This document shows positions 25,913 to 34,333 of a DNA stretch of 64,000 nucleotides, piece after piece. Source of the DNA: Paenibacillus oryzisoli (lineage in GTDB: Bacteria > Bacillota > Bacilli > Paenibacillales > NBRC-103111). Under the pieces are notes generated by a model. The model searched no databases and had not been told where the DNA came from. It saw nothing but the letters and a program-made list of their open reading frames with translations. A program made the position numbers and the translations under genes. Positions within the stretch are counted from its first letter, which is position 1. Each line of letters begins with the position of its first letter. The stretch lies in NCBI RefSeq assembly GCF_001653565.1, contig NZ_LYPB01000073.1:1-64000 (forward strand), written 5' to 3'.

Positions 25913-27202
25913 ATGGATCCTATCCAACAACTTACTTCTGGCCTAGACACCATTTGGGTCGTATTGACTGCTGCCATGATTTTATTAATGGAAGGCGGTT
26001 TCGCCTTACTAGAAGCTGGGTTTGTCAGACAAAAGAATGCTGTAAGCATTATTATGAAAGTATTTGTCGACATCTCATTCGGCGCCCTTATTTTTTACTT
26101 CTTTGGATTTGCACTTATGTATGGTAAAGACATCGGAGGCCTCATTGGATCAACAGGCTTTTTCATGAGTGGAGATTTATCGCACATCTCGTTGACAATC
26201 TCACATGATACCTATTGGTTATTCCAATGTGCTTTTGTAATTGCCGTTATTTCAATTGTATCTGGAGCCGTAGCAGAACGCATCAATTTCCGCGCTTATA
26301 TCCTTTATACAATCGCCATGACTGGATTAATTTATCCCATTGCGGGTCATTGGGTTTGGAGTGTAGGCGGATGGCTCGGCAAGCTTGGCATGGTTGACTT
26401 CGCTGGATCCGCTGTTATTCACGGTCTTGGCGGCTTCTCTGCACTCGCAGCAGCCATGATCATCGGCCCGCGTATTGGTAAATTCTCTGCGGATGGCAAA
26501 GCTAACATTGTTCCCCCTTCTAATTTGCCACTAGCTTCTGTAGGTGCATTTATCTTGTGGTTCGGTTGGTTTGGTTTTAACTCTGGAAGTACATTAAGCG
26601 CTACCAATGCTTCAATCGGACACATCGCAGTCACTACAATGCTATCCGCAGCCGCTGGTTCTGCTGCCTGCATCCTATTTACCATGATGCGATATCGCAA
26701 AGCAGATCCACCTATGGTTATTAATGGTGCACTCGCTGGACTCGTCGGAATTACGGCAGGCTGCGCCTTCGTCAGTGACGCAGCAGCCATCTGCATTGGT
26801 GCAATCTGCGGGATTGCCATGGTCTACGCAACGGAAATGCTCGAAGCCAGACAAATCGACGACCCCGTCGGCGCTTTTCCCGTACATGGAATCAGCGGAA
26901 GTATCGGCACTCTCGCTGTTGGCTTGTGTGCCAAACCGGATGCAATCCGTGAAGGAACATCTGGGTTATTCTATGGCGGAGGCTTCCACCTCCTAGGTGT
27001 TCAAGCGCTTGGACTCGTCACTGTCTGCGCTTGGGGATTCTTCATTACTTGGGCTTTCTTAAAGCTTATCAAGCTCATTGTACCCTTACGCGTAAGCCGC
27101 GACGAAGAGTTGATCGGTCTAGATGTTGGTACACACGGAGTCCCAGCATATAGCCAAGAAGAAGGATTCTTGGACTTACAACATTTGAAGAATAATCCTT
27201 GA
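25913..27202 (+). CDS. amtB: Ammonium transporter (Amt/MEP family)
   Basis: The 429-aa product is an ammonium channel with about 11 TM helices. Signatures include TIWVVLTAAMILLMEGGFALLEAGFVRQKN (about residues 12-41), DTYWLFQCAFVIAVISIVSGAVAER (about 99-123), DFAGSAVIHGLGGFSALAAAMIIGPR (about 162-187, with the first pore histidine nearby) and GFHLLGVQALGLVTVCAWGF near 360. GGAGAG precedes ATG. It is one of the few plus-strand genes here. No glnK/glnB gene follows, unlike many amtB loci; the GlnR/TnrA box upstream gives the nitrogen link instead. Confidence 0.95.
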   Translation: MDPIQQLTSGLDTIWVVLTAAMILLMEGGFALLEAGFVRQKNAVSIIMKVFVDISFGALIFYFFGFALMYGKDIGGLIGSTGFFMSGDLSHISLTISHDTYWLFQCAFVIAVISIVSGAVAERINFRAYILYTIAMTGLIYPIAGHWVWSVGGWLGKLGMVDFAGSAVIHGLGGFSALAAAMIIGPRIGKFSADGKANIVPPSNLPLASVGAFILWFGWFGFNSGSTLSATNASIGHIAVTTMLSAAAGSAACILFTMMRYRKADPPMVINGALAGLVGITAGCAFVSDAAAICIGAICGIAMVYATEMLEARQIDDPVGAFPVHGISGSIGTLAVGLCAKPDAIREGTSGLFYGGGFHLLGVQALGLVTVCAWGFFITWAFLKLIKLIVPLRVSRDEELIGLDVGTHGVPAYSQEEGFLDLQHLKNNP

Positions 27203-27206
27203 ATCG

Positions 27207-27244
27207 AAAGAAGAGGACACCGCACAAGCAGTGTCCTCTTCTTT
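27207..27244. terminator. Bidirectional terminator between amtB and the converging gene
   Basis: AAAGAAGAGGACAC and GTGTCCTCTTCTTT form a perfect 14-bp stem with A/T-rich flanks on both sides, suiting both converging genes. Confidence 0.85.
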
Positions 27245-27247
27245 ATT

Positions 27248-27628
27248 TTAGGATGAGAATATGTCTTCAAACTCCTCTGGGAACGTAATATCGTCGCCAG
27301 TCGTAGAAGCATTCATGATTTGTCTCGCTTGCTCGATTTCAGCGCGAAGCTTTCTTACCTGCTCCATAGGTTTCTTCACATAATGGATATATTCAACAGC
27401 AAGATGGTGATCCGGCTTCTTACCGGTTAACATGCGTCGAAAAGATGACATGGTTTGATAAGCCCGCTCTTCTTTCATTCTCTTCACTTCATATCGCTCA
27501 ACAACCTGCTCAATTTCCCGAGCCTGCTGCTCTCTCCGCGTAATGAAAGCCTCCAAGAAAGGAAGTACCTCCGCAGCTTTCCTAGTTGTTCTTAATGGCA
27601 TACCATCCGATCGTAATGCTTGCTGCAT
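27248..27628 (-). CDS. Hypothetical helical protein, 126 aa
   Basis: I do not recognise this protein. It is highly charged and predicted helical throughout, with likely coiled coil at residues 30-65 (AFITRREQQAREIEQVVERYEVKRMKEERAYQ) and 85-110 (VKKPMEQVRKLRAEIEQARQ), and an acidic end (FPEEFEDIFSS). No signal peptide or TM segment. GGTGATGG precedes the ATG. It is downstream of the chemoreceptor gene by about 80 bp on the same strand, and ends at the shared terminator with amtB. Confidence 0.6.
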   Translation of the reverse strand: MQQALRSDGMPLRTTRKAAEVLPFLEAFITRREQQAREIEQVVERYEVKRMKEERAYQTMSSFRRMLTGKKPDHHLAVEYIHYVKKPMEQVRKLRAEIEQARQIMNASTTGDDITFPEEFEDIFSS

Positions 27629-27706
27629 GTTCCATCACCTATCTCTCCGTGTCAAGATTTATAACAGTAATCTTATTTTACACTAAAAAGAGCGGTTTGA
27701 GAACTA

Positions 27707-29236
27707 CTAATTTAACACTAAATCAATTCCAACGACACCAATAGGCGTTCCCATGTCATCTATAATGGATTTAGACAGCGTAATGCATGGTTTTTTCGTA
27801 ATAGCTGACACGTACTCGTCCGAAATGAAGAGCTCACCTGCCATTGCCCGCTTCCACCACTCTCTTCCCTTCGCATTTACTAATCCTGCCTCTGGCTGCG
27901 AGTAGATGAAAGTTCCATCCCCGCGATTTGACCATATCGCTTCAATTCCCACCGTTTTCTTCAAAATCCCATGTAAATGCGAGGCATGCTTATCTTCCAG
28001 TAGAGATTTGATGTCAGGAACGCGTACAAGCGCATTCAGCAATTGTTTCATTTCTTCAATGTTAACACGAATGGTTCCTTGCTTACTCTTCATACCAACA
28101 ACTTGTATGGCCGTGATAAGCTCAGCAGAAGAACGGTCTAAATTCTGATTAATATGCTGCAACCTAGAAACCTCATGGCGTTGCTTCTTCATTTGATCCA
28201 GCGTACGTTCAACACTCGACATCGTCTCATTCATCAAATCCACGACCTCCCCTAAGGATGTCCGCGTTCCAGTCACGAGAGAGGATTGGTGCTGCGTCGA
28301 ACTTGTCGTACTAGCCACTAGACTGTTTACATGCAGAATCAATGAAAAGATCGTATCGATCTTGCCTTTCATCACTTTCATCTCATCAATGCCATGCGTC
28401 ACAGAAGCTTTCTCTTCCGCCACAGCGGCCACAACTTGCGATACGCCGCTCTCGATATCAGCTAGAAGCTCAGACGATTTCTGAACAGCTTCATGGCTTT
28501 GTGCAGCCAGCTTCTTAATTTCTTGCGCTACGACAGAGAAGCCTCTTCCATGCTCACCGGCTCTAGCCGCTTCAATAGAAGCATTCAAGGCAAGTAAAGA
28601 TGTTTGAGCAACAACCTCTGTAATGAACGTGTTGATCTCTTCTATTTTGGACGTATGCTCGGTTAAATCTTGAATTTTCTTCTGCATTGTATCATTGTTC
28701 ACGTGTAAATCATTCATGACTTCGTCCGTTGCATTCAAGGAGCGACAGACGTCCACTACTGTATCTTTGGTTTGTTCACTTTCACGATGCATATGCAACG
28801 ACGAATCTAAAATCTGATCGGCAGCTGCAGCCACTTGCTGAATCGCAGCAAAAGCCTCTTGGAGTTGATTTGCGGCATGCTGGCTTCGCCCCTTCAACTC
28901 TTCTTCACCTTGGATGGAAGCATCCGCAATTTGAAGCAGATGCCCGATGGATCGGTTAACCTCTTCTACTGCTGCTGCTAGTCGATCCGCAACAACCTGT
29001 GATTCTTGAATAAACGTACGGAATTGTTCTTCTTGATTCCGCACTCCTTGTTCTAGCTCTCTACCAGATGTTCTAGATCCCAGCCAAGCACCTACACCCA
29101 GTAACAAGAACACAGCAACACTAACTACGGCTACCCATTTCGAAGCAGAAAATAAAGCGAATACATTTACAAACATACCAATAAGAACACAACCATAGAA
29201 CCATGCTTTCTGCTTTGACTCCGTCCACATGTGCAA
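27707..29236 (-). CDS. Methyl-accepting chemotaxis-type protein with C-terminal sensor domain
   Basis: The 509-aa product has two N-terminal TM helices (about residues 12-30 and 33-52) with no extracellular domain. A coiled signalling segment follows, with the hairpin tip EINTFITEVVAQTSLLALNASIEAARAGEHGRGFSVVAQEIKKLAAQ (about 203-250). The region from about 400 on (ALVRVPDIKSLLEDKHASHLHGILKK ... GDGTFIYSQPEAGLVNAKGREWWKRAM ... CITLSKSIIDDMGTPIGVVGIDLVLN) looks like a PDC/Cache sensor, here placed after the signalling domain and therefore cytoplasmic. Start TTG 29236 lies 8 nt after GGAGG; the ATG two codons later is 14 nt away. Confidence 0.82.
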   Translation of the reverse strand: MHMWTESKQKAWFYGCVLIGMFVNVFALFSASKWVAVVSVAVFLLLGVGAWLGSRTSGRELEQGVRNQEEQFRTFIQESQVVADRLAAAVEEVNRSIGHLLQIADASIQGEEELKGRSQHAANQLQEAFAAIQQVAAAADQILDSSLHMHRESEQTKDTVVDVCRSLNATDEVMNDLHVNNDTMQKKIQDLTEHTSKIEEINTFITEVVAQTSLLALNASIEAARAGEHGRGFSVVAQEIKKLAAQSHEAVQKSSELLADIESGVSQVVAAVAEEKASVTHGIDEMKVMKGKIDTIFSLILHVNSLVASTTSSTQHQSSLVTGTRTSLGEVVDLMNETMSSVERTLDQMKKQRHEVSRLQHINQNLDRSSAELITAIQVVGMKSKQGTIRVNIEEMKQLLNALVRVPDIKSLLEDKHASHLHGILKKTVGIEAIWSNRGDGTFIYSQPEAGLVNAKGREWWKRAMAGELFISDEYVSAITKKPCITLSKSIIDDMGTPIGVVGIDLVLN

Positions 29237-29318
29237 CCGGAACTCCTCCCAAAAGGAACAAAATGTTAGTTTTTGTTACATTATATCGAATATAGGAGGG
29301 GTTGAAAAGAATTAAAAC

Positions 29319-29338
29319 GGAGACCCTCTCGGGTCTCC
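29319..29338 (-). terminator. Terminator of the SASP-like gene
   Basis: GGAGACCC-TCTC-GGGTCTCC stem, followed on the minus strand by GTTTTAATTCTTTT. Confidence 0.85.
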
Positions 29339-29360
29339 GCCTAATCAACAACGCTATTTG

Positions 29361-29471
29361 TTATTTATTTTGGTTTTGTGTGTTGTTTTGTTGCTGCTTA
29401 TTAGGTACCGCTACTTCAGTAGCAAATTCAGCGTCTTGCCCTGCTTTCTTGTTGTTCTTGTTCTTTGCCAT
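29361..29471 (-). CDS. Small gamma-type SASP-like protein, 36 aa
   Basis: A short reading frame, MAKNKNNKKAGQ then DAEFATEVAVPNKQQQNNTQNQNK. The EFATEV core and Asn/Gln/Lys richness recall one repeat of the gamma-type small acid-soluble spore protein (EFASET in Bacillus SspE), which stores amino acids in the spore. A near-perfect ribosome site (AGGAGGTG) seven nt before the ATG and a strong terminator downstream show that it is a real gene. It is much shorter than Bacillus SspE (84 aa). The assignment rests on the short motif and composition only. Confidence 0.65.
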   Translation of the reverse strand: MAKNKNNKKAGQDAEFATEVAVPNKQQQNNTQNQNK

Positions 29472-29546
29472 GTCAATCACCTCCTGTATGAGTATCTTTT
29501 CCCAAACAGGATTTTTTATGAATATCTTTTTAGTCAAAATTGTCCA

Positions 29547-30209
29547 TTACAGTGCTTTTGCCGGGGAAAGTATTTCATCCTTCAACTGCTTCCATATAAC
29601 CTCGGTAACTTTACCGTTCCCTTTTTTCACGACGAACACCTTAACCGTTTTTTTTCCCCATTCTTTATACACTTGATCCTTTGTGTTGAAATAAAGATCA
29701 ATTTTCTTGCCTTTGATCGCACTTCCTGTATCTGCTACAACCCCATACCCATAACCTGGTATAAACAATACGGTACCTAAAGGGAACACCTTAGTGTCCG
29801 CTGCAATTGTCGATAAAGCCTTATCATCGCGCATGACTCTCATACCTGAATAGGTGATGCCATACGTAGGATGGTCCGGATTCTTTCCTGTTGATTCTTT
29901 GCCCGCCGAATACCCGGTCGCTGTCACTTCAACTGCCGTGTATTTCGATAAATCAGAATCCAAATTGGGAATATAACGGTAACTTGCTTGTTGTTGTTGT
30001 TGATGTTCCTGAGCAACAGGGCGTGCAATCGAAACGGCAACCACCGCGCTCGCTTCATTTTCCCGTTGTTCTTGTATATGGGTATCGGTGTTTACCGCCC
30101 TATAGTTCCCTTGGTAACTAGCCTCTTCTCCGAAAAGCACAACCATAACGGTTAGCACCATCCATGCCAAAATCCATTTGGATTGCTTCGAAGTATCGGT
30201 TATTTTCAT
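29547..30209 (-). CDS. 3D-domain cell-wall protein (YuiC/Sps-like)
   Basis: The 220-aa product has an N-terminal signal/anchor helix (SKWILAWMVLTVMVVLF, about residues 10-26) and a Gln-rich spacer. A C-terminal 3D domain (about 90-200) has VEVTATGYSAGKEST, HPTYGITYSGMRV, KVFPLGTVLFIPGYGYGVVADTGSAIKGKKIDLYF. The three conserved Asp/Gly clusters of the fold (VADTGSAIKGKKIDLYF) match the MltA-type double-psi barrel, consistent with a peptidoglycan-active (lytic transglycosylase-like) role outside the cell. No LysM or other wall-binding domain is present, as in YuiC. GGGGGAGG precedes ATG. Confidence 0.85.
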   Translation of the reverse strand: MKITDTSKQSKWILAWMVLTVMVVLFGEEASYQGNYRAVNTDTHIQEQRENEASAVVAVSIARPVAQEHQQQQQASYRYIPNLDSDLSKYTAVEVTATGYSAGKESTGKNPDHPTYGITYSGMRVMRDDKALSTIAADTKVFPLGTVLFIPGYGYGVVADTGSAIKGKKIDLYFNTKDQVYKEWGKKTVKVFVVKKGNGKVTEVIWKQLKDEILSPAKAL

Positions 30210-30364
30210 CGTTTTAAGCCTCCCCCTACTCTTGTAGGTTTTCCATTTCCTTTCATCACTAAACCTCCAGATACAGACTCACTGTATAACATGTCCTTCT
30301 TTTAACCACTTATTCACATCTTTAAACCATTTAATCTCCCCCGAAAGGATTTGGAAAACGCAAA

Positions 30365-30397
30365 GAAGCAGAGAAGTGACTAGCACTTCTCTGCTTC
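30365..30397 (-). terminator. Terminator of thrS
   Basis: GAAGCAGAGAAGTG and CACTTCTCTGCTTC form a perfect 14-bp stem, followed on the minus strand by TTTGCG. Confidence 0.85.
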
Positions 30398-30415
30398 TTC
30401 TAGGAGCAAATGGGG

Positions 30416-32350
30416 TTATTGTTTGTTTTTGATTTCATCCAGAATCATGTTAATGACTTGATCAATCGGTTGTGTTCCTAGATCGCCTTGACCACGTTTA
30501 CGGATGGACAAACTGTCATTCTTGACTTCGTTCTCACCAACGACGAGCATGAAAGGAATTTTCTCCAACTGAGCTTCTCTAATCTTGTAACCTAACTTTT
30601 CATTCCGGTTATCCGCTTCAACACGAATACCCGCTTCTCTTAGTCGGTCTGTCACTTGATTAGAGAATTCTTCGAATGCAGGCGATACTGGTATGACTTT
30701 CGCTTGTGTTGGCATTAACCATGTTGGCAGAGCGCCAGCGAAGTTTTCTAGCAAGAAAGCTGTCATACGTTCCATTGTGGAAATGATCCCTCTATGAATG
30801 ACGACAGGACGGTGCTTCTGACCGTCTTCCCCTGTGTACTCAAGCTGGAAGCGTTCAGGTAATAAGAAGTCGATTTGCGCAGTCGAAAGCGTCTCTTCCT
30901 TCTTCAGGGCCGTCTTGATTTGAACGTCTAATTTGGGACCATAGAATGCCGCTTCACCCTCTGCTTCATAGAATGGCAAGCCCAATTCTTCAACTACTTC
31001 ACGCAGCATACGTTGGGAAGTTTCCCACATTTGATCGTCTTGGAAGTACTTTTCAGTATCCTTCGGATCGCGGTAAGAAAGACGGAAACGGTAGTCTGTG
31101 ATGCCAAAGTCTGCGTACACTTGACGGATTAATGTAACAACGCGAGAGAATTCTTCTTTAATTTGATCCAAGCGGCAGAAGATGTGAGCATCATTCAACG
31201 TCATGGCACGAACGCGGTGCAAACCTGTCAATGCGCCTGACATCTCGTAGCGGTGCATTGTTCCAAGCTCAGCAATCCGAACCGGAAGATCACGGTAGCT
31301 GCGCATATCACTCTTATATACCATCATATGGTGCGGACAGTTCATTGGACGAAGAACAAGTTCTTCATTATCCATAACCATTTTCGGGAACATATCTTCG
31401 CTGTAGTGATCCCAGTGTCCGGAAGTTTTGTATAAATCAACGTTAGCCAGTACAGGCGTGTATACGTGTTGATAGCCAAGACGCTCTTCCAAATCAACGA
31501 TATAACGTTCCATTGTACGTCTCAGTTTCGCACCATTTGGCAGCCAAAGTGGTAGGCCTTGTCCGACTTCGCGTGAGAATGCGAACATTTTGAGCTCACG
31601 GCCTAGTTTACGATGGTCACGCTTCTTCGCCTCTTCAAGCAAGTGCAAATGCTCGTCCAATTGCGCTTTCTTAGGGAACGCAGTTCCGTAGATGCGTTGC
31701 AGCATTTTGTTTTTCGCATCTCCACGCCAGTAAGCACCTGCAACACTCAACAATTTGAATGCTTTAATGCGTCCTGTTGATGGCAAATGCGGTCCGCGGC
31801 AGAGGTCAAAGAACTCACCTTGGTCATAGATCGTAAGAACGGAATCTTCCGGTAGATCACGGATCAATTCTAGCTTGAACGGATCTTCCAGTTCTGTAAA
31901 AATACGAATCGCTTCATCACGGGAAACCACACGGCGTGTAATCGCCAGGTTTTCGTTCGAGATGCGTTCCATTTCTTTCTCGATTTTGACCAAATCTTCA
32001 GGATTCAGTGGAGTTTCCAAATCGATATCATAGTAGAAGCCATCTTCAATGACAGGACCAATTCCTAACTTAACTGCCGTATTGCCATAAATACGCTTGA
32101 TCGCTTGGGCCATCAAATGCGCTGTACTATGACGGTACATTTCTAAACCAGCTTCGCTATCCAGCGTTAAGATTTCAACATCAGCATCATCATTCAAAGC
32201 GAAGGATAAATCCACGGATTTCCCGTTTACTTTACCACCCACGGCATTTTTCTTCAGACCGGATGAAATGGATTCCGCCACTTGCTCAATCGTTGTCCCC
32301 ACTGCATACTCTCTCACTGCGCCATCTGGTAATTTTACTTGTACAACCAT
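30416..32350 (-). CDS. thrS: Threonyl-tRNA synthetase
   Basis: The 644-aa product has the full domain order: TGS domain (1-62), second additional editing domain (about 63-225, with HSTAHLMAQAIKR and DLCRGPHLPSTGRIKAFKL), catalytic core (MFPKMVMDNEELVLRPMNCPHHMMVYK near 320-346, YEMSGALTGLHRVRAMTLNDAHIFC near 370-394, PVVIHRGIISTMERMTAFLLENFAG near 515-540) and a C-terminal anticodon-binding domain. AGGAGG lies 8 nt before ATG. The gene is preceded by a T-box leader and its own promoter inside the 3' end of ytxC, so threonine starvation should raise its expression. Confidence 0.97.
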   Translation of the reverse strand: MVVQVKLPDGAVREYAVGTTIEQVAESISSGLKKNAVGGKVNGKSVDLSFALNDDADVEILTLDSEAGLEMYRHSTAHLMAQAIKRIYGNTAVKLGIGPVIEDGFYYDIDLETPLNPEDLVKIEKEMERISNENLAITRRVVSRDEAIRIFTELEDPFKLELIRDLPEDSVLTIYDQGEFFDLCRGPHLPSTGRIKAFKLLSVAGAYWRGDAKNKMLQRIYGTAFPKKAQLDEHLHLLEEAKKRDHRKLGRELKMFAFSREVGQGLPLWLPNGAKLRRTMERYIVDLEERLGYQHVYTPVLANVDLYKTSGHWDHYSEDMFPKMVMDNEELVLRPMNCPHHMMVYKSDMRSYRDLPVRIAELGTMHRYEMSGALTGLHRVRAMTLNDAHIFCRLDQIKEEFSRVVTLIRQVYADFGITDYRFRLSYRDPKDTEKYFQDDQMWETSQRMLREVVEELGLPFYEAEGEAAFYGPKLDVQIKTALKKEETLSTAQIDFLLPERFQLEYTGEDGQKHRPVVIHRGIISTMERMTAFLLENFAGALPTWLMPTQAKVIPVSPAFEEFSNQVTDRLREAGIRVEADNRNEKLGYKIREAQLEKIPFMLVVGENEVKNDSLSIRKRGQGDLGTQPIDQVINMILDEIKNKQ

Positions 32351-32387
32351 CTTCCCTGCCTCCTAATTGTGTAAGTGAATAGTGAAT

Positions 32388-32442
32388 TGAACCGGAATAA
32401 ACGACTACGTTGTCCTGTAGACGACGCGTTTATCTTGGTTCA
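32388..32442 (-). other. Extra hairpin between the thrS T-box terminator and thrS
   Basis: TGAACC/GGTTCA and ATAAACG/CGTTTAT pair across 55 nt. It lies after the T-box terminator and before the ribosome site, so it is only present in read-through mRNA. No U-run follows; the role is unknown. Confidence 0.45.
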
Positions 32443-32488
32443 TGCAAAGCAAAGTTTAAAACTTAAACTTAAGAATGAACGCAAAAAA

Positions 32489-32770
32489 GCACACTTCATC
32501 CCATAAAGGGACGAGTGCGCTCAGCTCGTGGTTCCACCCTAGTTCGATTCGCTCTTATCCAAGGGATAAGTCGAATCCTCATCAGCATTCGTTAACGGGA
32601 ATGATTCCGGTACTGTATAGTATCGCACCTGCAAGTCAGGTCGAATTCCACAATACGGCTACAAAGGGGTAAACAATCCGAATCGCTGAAGGAGATTGCA
32701 GCCTAGTCTCCTATCTCTGAGCAGTTCATACAGAAAGTTCTTGTCTTTGATACTAACGCCTTCGATCACT
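32489..32770 (-). ncRNA. T-box leader of thrS
   Basis: On the minus strand the T-box GGGTGGAACCACGAG (32526-32540) is followed by a terminator hairpin (GCGCACTCGTCCC ... GGGATGAAGTGTGC, 32489-32520) and a T6 run. The upstream part, to about 32770, forms the stem I region with AGTA-like and GAAC elements. T-box leaders read uncharged tRNA and switch to an antiterminator; the gene identifies the tRNA as tRNA(Thr). I did not fix the specifier codon. Confidence 0.9.
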
Positions 32771-32799
32771 ATTATAAATGGCGAGAGGGGCAAGGTCAA
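32771..32799 (-). promoter_or_regulatory. thrS promoter inside the end of ytxC
   Basis: TTGACC (32794-32799) and TATAAT (32771-32776) with a 17-bp spacer. It overlaps the last codons of ytxC. Confidence 0.8.
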
Positions 32800-33761
32800 G
32801 GGGAGAGTTGATCCTGCTTCTTGGCGTCTCCGAGATATAGGTCGCAGGTGCGGCAATAACTGCACACTGATGTACGATCTTCAAAGATTTGACCTATCGT
32901 CTTGATGATGGTTAATTCGGGATCTCGTGTATGAATGTAAATGTTGGCAGGCGAGACGGTGATCAGTGTACTCACGATCATATCCTCGAAATTGATATCC
33001 TTCTCCAGCATCTCCATTCGAAAGCTGGCATCAAACTCATTCGCGTCAATGAGTTCCATTCGATCATTCAGAATGACGAACTCATGGCCTCCTTTGTGAA
33101 TGAGATGTGCTGCTGGTATTTTGGCTTCCTGAATGTAGACGAAATATTGTAGAAGCGAAATAAATTCCTGATACTGGCGGTCCATCATGAATTCATCGAT
33201 CGCATATTCGGCAATTTCCCTTAATTCTTCCCTATACTCCTGAATTCGGAATTTGAGGAAGCCATCTAAGCTAATCTGCGGATTTTCCTCCAGCAATGCG
33301 TTGATCTGCTCCTTGAGCAGCCCCATACGACGAAGCCTGCTTGGAGAGCTATTCATCAGCGGCAACCCTTCCAGCTCACTCTCTTGCGTCAAGGACTGCT
33401 TACAGTAACCTTCGATAGACTCGATATCTGACTGCTTTTCATATTTAAAATCCTTGGTAATCAAGTTGCGTAAAATGTTGGATTCCTTGTCCGCTACGAT
33501 GTGGCTTGCCAACACTTCAGCTAAGCAAGCTCGTACTTGAACTTCATGAATATGCGGATCATGGATCACACTCCCCGCTTCCGCTTCCACATAAATAAAA
33601 GCACGTGTTTCACTCCAGGTGTAAGTAGCCGTTAACCCATTCTGGGCAATATGTAAATGCTGCAGCGCTTGCTTCACCTGTGCGCTCAGCGAACGTACAT
33701 AGGATTCCTCGACATTCATTAGGGCAATTGCAAACAGTTCCAATGTGCTCACTCCTTCCAT
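32796..33761 (-). CDS. ytxC: YtxC-like putative sporulation protein
   Basis: The 321-aa product matches the YtxC family, found next to thrS in Bacillales. Recognisable stretches are GFLKFRIQEYREELREIAEYAIDEFMMDRQYQEFISLLQYFV (about residues 168-210), HLIHKGGHEFVILNDRMELID (about 220-240) and SPANIYIHTRDPELTIIKTIGQIFEDRTSVCSYCRTC near the end, with three cysteines in CSYCRTC that might bind metal. No signal peptide or TM segment. GAGGAGG lies 8 nt before the ATG. Its 3' end carries the thrS promoter. A sporulation role is family annotation; the biochemical function is unknown. Confidence 0.82.
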   Translation of the reverse strand: MEGVSTLELFAIALMNVEESYVRSLSAQVKQALQHLHIAQNGLTATYTWSETRAFIYVEAEAGSVIHDPHIHEVQVRACLAEVLASHIVADKESNILRNLITKDFKYEKQSDIESIEGYCKQSLTQESELEGLPLMNSSPSRLRRMGLLKEQINALLEENPQISLDGFLKFRIQEYREELREIAEYAIDEFMMDRQYQEFISLLQYFVYIQEAKIPAAHLIHKGGHEFVILNDRMELIDANEFDASFRMEMLEKDINFEDMIVSTLITVSPANIYIHTRDPELTIIKTIGQIFEDRTSVCSYCRTCDLYLGDAKKQDQLSP

Positions 33762-33891
33762 CTATGCATCCTCCTCTTAAGAGTATATGGTCGATGCGAG
33801 GGAGATATACAACGAACAATTTGCCATTTGCGGGAACGTGGATGGAGGCTGCAATAACGAGTTTTCGCGAGTGATTAGCGTTGTGAGCATG

Positions 33892-33922
33892 AAAAAAAGG
33901 AGCTGCCACTTAGGACGCTCCT
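33892..33922 (-). terminator. Terminator of the 33-aa peptide gene
   Basis: AGGAGC ... GCTCCT arms (with inner GTCC/GGCA pairs) followed on the minus strand by seven T, 21 nt past the peptide stop. Confidence 0.8.
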
Positions 33923-33942
33923 CACAAATATAAAATAGCTTG

Positions 33943-34044
33943 TTACAGCTGCTCCAGGAGGGCCTTCACGATTAAGAATGGGAGAGCACCAATGGAGACG
34001 AAAGCAAACAGAAATCCTTGTACAAAGCTTTTAAGCAATTTCAC
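33943..34044 (-). CDS. Small hydrophobic peptide, 33 aa
   Basis: A GTG-started reading frame (VKLLKSFVQGFLFAFVSIG then ALPFLIVKALLEQL) that I do not recognise. It encodes a basic N-terminus and one predicted membrane helix (about residues 7-27), closing with EQL. GGAG stands 8 nt before the GTG, and a strong terminator follows the stop, which together argue for expression. It lies alone in the gap between ytxC and mqnC. It could be a small membrane regulator, or a toxin-like or spore-related peptide; nothing in the sequence decides. Confidence 0.55.
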   Translation of the reverse strand: MKLLKSFVQGFLFAFVSIGALPFLIVKALLEQL

Positions 34045-34182
34045 AAAAATCACTCCGATCTTCAATCTCGAATTTGTGGTGTCCCCCCATTGTACGCTTA
34101 TTGACCCGCGGTTACCTGAAGCTAAGCTTAATTTTCCCTTAAAATAAGTAAGGAATAGGTGGAACCATTGATGATTCCACTC

Positions 34183-34242
34183 GAGATAGTCGGATTTTTC
34201 GACTATCTCCAGGCTGTTGACCTCGGTTTCACCGACTATCTC
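34183..34242. repeat. Inverted GAGATAGTCG/CGACTATCTC with a third copy
   Basis: GAGATAGTCG (34183-34192) and CGACTATCTC (34200-34209) form a 10-bp stem, and CGACTATCTC occurs again at 34233-34242. The rest of 34045-34272 holds no gene that I can see. Confidence 0.7.
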
Positions 34243-34272
34243 ATCTCGAAGCCACCCACATCAACGACAAAA

Positions 34273-34321
34273 AACGCTTATCCATTGAAATCCAACCAGT
34301 GGATTTCAATGGATAAGCGTT
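34273..34321 (-). terminator. Terminator of mqnC
   Basis: A 22-bp perfect stem (arms begin AACGCTTATCC and end GGATAAGCGTT) with a 5-nt loop; T6 follows on the minus strand. It begins 13 nt after the mqnC stop. Confidence 0.95.
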
Positions 34322-34333
34322 GTCGTTCTCGAT

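Noticed and set aside
32475..32672. Plus-strand 65-codon frame opposite the thrS leader
   Set aside because: It is antisense to the T-box RNA and its reading follows the hairpin arms; no ribosome site.
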